DNA of 9,750 nt, taken from NCBI GenBank assembly GCA_004376325.1, contig SOKC01000015.1:1-9750 (forward strand), written 5' to 3'. The first letter of the stretch is position 1. Each line of letters starts with the position of its first letter. Positions 7,184 to 9,750 of this stretch are shown one piece after another. Position numbers and translations under genes: made by a program. The stretch comes from Actinomycetota bacterium (lineage in GTDB: Bacteria > Actinomycetota > Humimicrobiia > Humimicrobiales > Humimicrobiaceae). The notes below the pieces were generated by a model. That model ran no database searches and was not told the origin of the DNA. It worked only from the letters and a program-made list of their open reading frames with translations.

Positions 7184-7519
7184 CTACTTTGTGAATGGTT
7201 TTTTTCTTTCAGCTACTTTTAAATTGTTTTTAATTACAAGGCTATCTACGTAGTTGAGGGTTTTATCAATGATATGGGGATATTTTTTTAGGATTTTTTC
7301 AATCTTATAAATTCTGTATTCCAGGAAATATTCAGGAGGTATATCCAATCCATCAGAAATTAACTCTATAGTTGTGATTGGAGGATGGCCCTCTCTTTTT
7401 TTTAGTTTACTAAAATAACTATAGTTTAAATTTGTTTTGTTTGCCAGACTTCTGAGCTTTATCCTCTTTTTATCTATTATTTCTTTTAAAGCTGTACCAA
7501 AGTTTTTATTGGAATACAT
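7184..7519 (-). CDS. Small XRE/Cro-type helix-turn-helix transcriptional regulator
   Basis: This 111-residue protein has a Cro/CI-like DNA-binding domain at about residues 7-63. FGTALKEIIDKKRIKLRSLA forms helices 1-2, NKTNLNYSYFSKLKKREG is the turn and recognition helix, and PPITTIELISDGLDIPPEYF completes the five-helix fold. The remaining 45 residues (EYRIYKIEKILKK...) are predicted helical and charged, with a lysine-rich end. They may serve for dimerisation; no ligand-binding domain is visible. The 'PPEYFLEYR' stretch recalls small XRE proteins of Actinobacteria, from memory only. It lies upstream of the PflX gene on the same strand and is divergent from the c-di-GMP gene across 250 bp. It could regulate itself or either neighbour. 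No Shine-Dalgarno is visible. TTTATATA runs to within one base of the ATG at 7519. Confidence 0.82.
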   Translation of the reverse strand: MYSNKNFGTALKEIIDKKRIKLRSLANKTNLNYSYFSKLKKREGHPPITTIELISDGLDIPPEYFLEYRIYKIEKILKKYPHIIDKTLNYVDSLVIKNNLKVAERKKPFTK

Positions 7520-7769
7520 TATATAAAGTTAAATTAATTTAAGTCATTTGTCACTTTAAACTAATTCTATAATATTAGGGTAAGTTCTATAAGGTTTTTA
7601 GCTGATAATAAGTTGACAATTATATCAACATTTATAAAGGGAAGCTATTTTATATAATAAATGGGTAACAGAAATAAATAATACGGTTAATGAAATATTA
7701 AAATATTTATTATATAATTCATATAATTAGCGAAAGAGATTATTTATAACAATCTTAAAAAATCAGGTA
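7520..7769. promoter_or_regulatory. AT-rich divergent intergenic region with candidate operator repeats
   Basis: No convincing gene lies in these 250 bp between the XRE regulator and the c-di-GMP protein. Structure seen: an 8-bp direct repeat TTCTATAA at 7565-7572 and 7585-7592, start-to-start 20 bp (about two helix turns); an inverted repeat GTTGA-N8-TCAAC at 7612-7629, inside which lies a perfect TTGACA (7613-7618); a perfect AT palindrome AAATATT-AA-AATATTT at 7693-7708; and two TATAAT hexamers at 7713-7718 and 7722-7727. TTGACA to the next TATAAA (7633-7638) is only 14 bp, too short for a standard sigma-70 promoter. The same 14-bp gap occurs for TTGTCA (7548-7553) and TATAAT (7568-7573). 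The region must hold promoters for both genes. Which repeats are operators is inference. Confidence 0.4.
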
Positions 7770-9599
7770 ATGAAAGCAGATAGAGATATTAGAATATTAC
7801 TGAATGTAGATTCTGAAAATGACGCCCTGTTATTTTTAAATAAAATAAAGAGTAAGGGTTATAATCCAAAATATAAAATTGTAAAGACTTGTAAAGACGT
7901 ATCTGATGCTATAAGTAAAGATGAGTGGGATGTAATGCTGGCTGATTATAAGTTGTTGTCTGACTTTAATTTACTGGATGTATTAAGAATGCTTAAAGAA
8001 AGTGATCTTGATATCCCATCTATAGTTGTTTCGGATATGGTTGGTGAGGGAAAAGCAGTATCTTTAATTAGGGCAGGTGCTGATAATTATGTTATGAAAA
8101 AAAATCTTTCCAGATTAGTACCAGTCATAGAAAAGGAGATCCGGAATGCAAGATCAAGGTCAAAGCAAAAAAAAGCTTTAGAGAAGCTTAGGGAAAACGA
8201 AAGATATTTTAGATCATTTGTAGAAAATGCTTCAGATATCATATATAGGTATAGATTAATTCCTGAACCGGGGTATGAGTATGTCAGTCCCTCAGTAAGG
8301 AGAAATCTAGGTTATACTCCTGAACAATATTATGCTGACCCTGAATTTAATTATAAGATTGTTTATCCGGATGACAGAGACACCTTCAAAAAGATACTTG
8401 ATGGAAATTTCGATTTTTCAAAATCTGTAGAAATCCGGCTTATTCATAAAAATGGCAAGGTTATCTGGTTTGAAGAAGCGATAACGCCATTTTTTAGCAA
8501 GGAAGGCAAACTTGAGGCTATAGAGGGAATCCTGCATAATATATCTGGAAGAAAAAAGATGGAGAGGCACCTGTCTTATATGTCCTTTCATGATAGCCTT
8601 ACTACTCTGTACAACAGGGCATATTTTGAAGAAGAACTAAAAAGGCTTGATACAGAAAGACAGCTTCCACTAAGCATTATTATTGGTGACATAAATGGGT
8701 TAAAGCTGATAAATGATGCATTTGGGCATAAAGAAGGTGATAAGATGCTTAAGAGCTGTGGGAATGTTCTTAAGAATTGTTGCAGAGCAGAAGATATAGT
8801 TGCAAGATGGGGAGGGGATGAATTCTCTATACTGCTTCCCAGGACCGATGAAGAAGTTGTATTAGAGATTGTAAGTAGAATAAGAAAGATAAGCAGCAGA
8901 ACCAGCGGTGGCAAAATACCTTTAAGTATAGCCATTGGAGCTTCAACAAAGAGTAAAAGTCATCAAGATTTTGCGAAAATAATAAAAAAAGCAGAAGATG
9001 ATATGTACAGGCATAAGCTTATAGAAGCAAAAAGTATTATCAGTTCAATAATATCATCACTTGAGAAAACATTGTTTGAGAAAAGTATTAAAACTGAAAA
9101 ACACACTGCAAGAATAAAAGAAATGGCTTTAAAATTAGGAAAATCTATAAAGTTATCTCAAAATGAAATTGACGAATTATCTCTTCTGGCAACAATCCAC
9201 GATATAGGAAAAGTGGCAATTCTTGATGTTATATTGAATAAAAAAGAGAATCTGAGTAAAAAGGAATGGGATATTATAAAGCGGCATCCTGAAATAGGTT
9301 ACCGTATTGCAGTCTCATCCAAGCAACTCTCAAGTATTGCTGAATATATTTTAACCGTTCATGAGTGGTGGGACGGAAACGGTTATCCTCAAGGACTAAA
9401 AGGGGAGGATATACCTGTTCTATCACGAATAATAGCAGTAGTTGATGCCTATGAGGTTATGATAACCGGAAGGCCGTATAAAAAGGCAGTTAGCAAGGGT
9501 GAAGCAATAGCAGAGTTAGAGAAATGCAGCGGTACCCAATTTGACCCACGGCTGGTAAAAAAATTTATTAGAATTTTGAAGAGAAATAGAAAATATTAA
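7770..9599 (+). CDS. REC-PAS-GGDEF-HD-GYP cyclic-di-GMP signalling protein
   Basis: This 609-residue soluble regulator has no transmembrane segment. A receiver domain spans about 1-125: acidic D14 and E16, phospho-acceptor D59 in LADYKL, S88, and K110 in YVMKKN. A short coiled linker (126-143) leads to a PAS/PAC domain (about 144-262). The GGDEF diguanylate cyclase domain (about 265-420) has metal-binding D307 in GDINGLKLINDAFGH, an intact GGDEF at 348-352, and an RxxD feedback-inhibition site R339-D342 at the standard spacing. The HD-GYP phosphodiesterase domain (about 430-609) has H445, H477-D478, H506 (RHPEIGY), H531, GYP at 538-540 and D559. The usual HHE before DGxGYP is VHE here (V530), so one metal ligand is missing. 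The protein could therefore both make and degrade c-di-GMP under control of a partner kinase and a PAS signal. No histidine kinase is in the window. AGG a few bases before the ATG is at most a weak ribosome site. Confidence 0.93.
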   Translation: MKADRDIRILLNVDSENDALLFLNKIKSKGYNPKYKIVKTCKDVSDAISKDEWDVMLADYKLLSDFNLLDVLRMLKESDLDIPSIVVSDMVGEGKAVSLIRAGADNYVMKKNLSRLVPVIEKEIRNARSRSKQKKALEKLRENERYFRSFVENASDIIYRYRLIPEPGYEYVSPSVRRNLGYTPEQYYADPEFNYKIVYPDDRDTFKKILDGNFDFSKSVEIRLIHKNGKVIWFEEAITPFFSKEGKLEAIEGILHNISGRKKMERHLSYMSFHDSLTTLYNRAYFEEELKRLDTERQLPLSIIIGDINGLKLINDAFGHKEGDKMLKSCGNVLKNCCRAEDIVARWGGDEFSILLPRTDEEVVLEIVSRIRKISSRTSGGKIPLSIAIGASTKSKSHQDFAKIIKKAEDDMYRHKLIEAKSIISSIISSLEKTLFEKSIKTEKHTARIKEMALKLGKSIKLSQNEIDELSLLATIHDIGKVAILDVILNKKENLSKKEWDIIKRHPEIGYRIAVSSKQLSSIAEYILTVHEWWDGNGYPQGLKGEDIPVLSRIIAVVDAYEVMITGRPYKKAVSKGEAIAELEKCSGTQFDPRLVKKFIRILKRNRKY

Positions 9600-9750
9600 G
9601 TTGACCCTGTTACTATCACAGCCTTCAGTGATTATATTTTAAATCAAACTACTGCGTTATATTTGAATAACACCATTATTTTTATTATTTTGGATTCATT
9701 TTTTCAAGTTGTTATTAAATGCTCATAATAGTAATTGCATAAATACATAA
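9600..9750. other. Non-coding tail after the c-di-GMP gene
   Basis: I see no gene in these 151 bp on either strand. The stretch is very AT-rich with several T runs (for example around 9666-9705). The only structure noticed is the weak hairpin at 9615-9632. The next gene presumably lies beyond the window. Confidence 0.5.
9615..9640 (+). terminator. Weak candidate terminator hairpin
   Basis: ATCAC (9615-9619) can pair with GTGAT (9628-9632) around an 8-nt loop, followed by a T-rich tail ending TTTT at 9640. It begins 16 nt after the stop of the c-di-GMP gene. The stem is only 5 bp with little GC. An alternative pairing of TGATT (9629-9633) with AATCA (9642-9646) competes for the same bases, so this is weak evidence for intrinsic termination. 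Confidence 0.25.

Noticed and set aside
7613..7638. Standard sigma-70 promoter for the c-di-GMP gene (TTGACA plus TATAAA)
   Set aside because: The spacer is only 14 bp and the predicted start would leave a leader of over 120 nt, so it is recorded only as a weak candidate.
7520..7769. Riboswitch or small RNA in the long intergenic region, for example a c-di-GMP riboswitch
   Set aside because: The region is almost entirely A/T without GC-rich stems or the conserved core expected of known riboswitches.
8588..8935. 115-codon open frame on the minus strand inside the c-di-GMP gene
   Set aside because: It lies antisense to the strongly conserved GGDEF domain and its translation (Ser/Leu-rich) resembles no family; it is a shadow frame.
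1..9750. Defence island, CRISPR array, transposon or prophage
   Set aside because: No regular repeat-spacer pattern, transposase, integrase, terminal inverted repeats or defence-gene families were seen; the genes are repair, signalling and radical SAM functions.

Overview
The window is AT-rich and densely packed. It carries seven protein genes and an eighth (nth) that runs to the left edge; no RNA gene, transposon, phage gene or CRISPR array is visible. A REC-PAS-GGDEF-HD-GYP protein and PHP-containing family X DNA polymerases point to a bacterium. DUF763, two PolX copies, a PflX-type radical SAM protein and almost no Shine-Dalgarno sequences point to an uncultured, probably anaerobic lineage. 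The small XRE regulator has a C-terminal 'EYFLEYR' stretch that recalls actinobacterial regulators. That would fit an AT-rich deep-branching actinobacterial or candidate-phylum genome, but this is a guess.

Left block, minus strand, 4276 to 1: pcm (protein-isoaspartate repair), DUF763 (uncharacterised, with a helix-hairpin-helix), polX (family X polymerase plus PHP nuclease) and nth (endonuclease III). The gaps are 58 nt, an 8-nt overlap and 48 nt, so they read as one unit devoted to repairing damaged protein and DNA. Nth makes abasic sites and nicks. PolX can clean ends and fill short gaps. DUF763 is translationally coupled to PolX, so it is a candidate partner.

Middle, plus strand, 4353-6170: a second, diverged PolX-PHP protein is transcribed divergently from pcm. 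Its PHP metal site looks intact. Its first helix-hairpin-helix is degenerate, and the third polymerase aspartate is replaced by glutamate. Two PolX paralogues flanking pcm and DUF763 are the most unusual feature of the window.

Right block: a PflX-type radical SAM gene and an XRE-type regulator lie on the minus strand (7519 to 6175). The radical SAM gene ends 4 bp from the end of the second PolX gene. A 250-bp AT-rich divergent region with small repeats separates the regulator from a 609-residue cyclic-di-GMP protein (REC, PAS, GGDEF, HD-GYP) on the plus strand (7770-9599). The last 150 bp are non-coding, with at most a weak hairpin.
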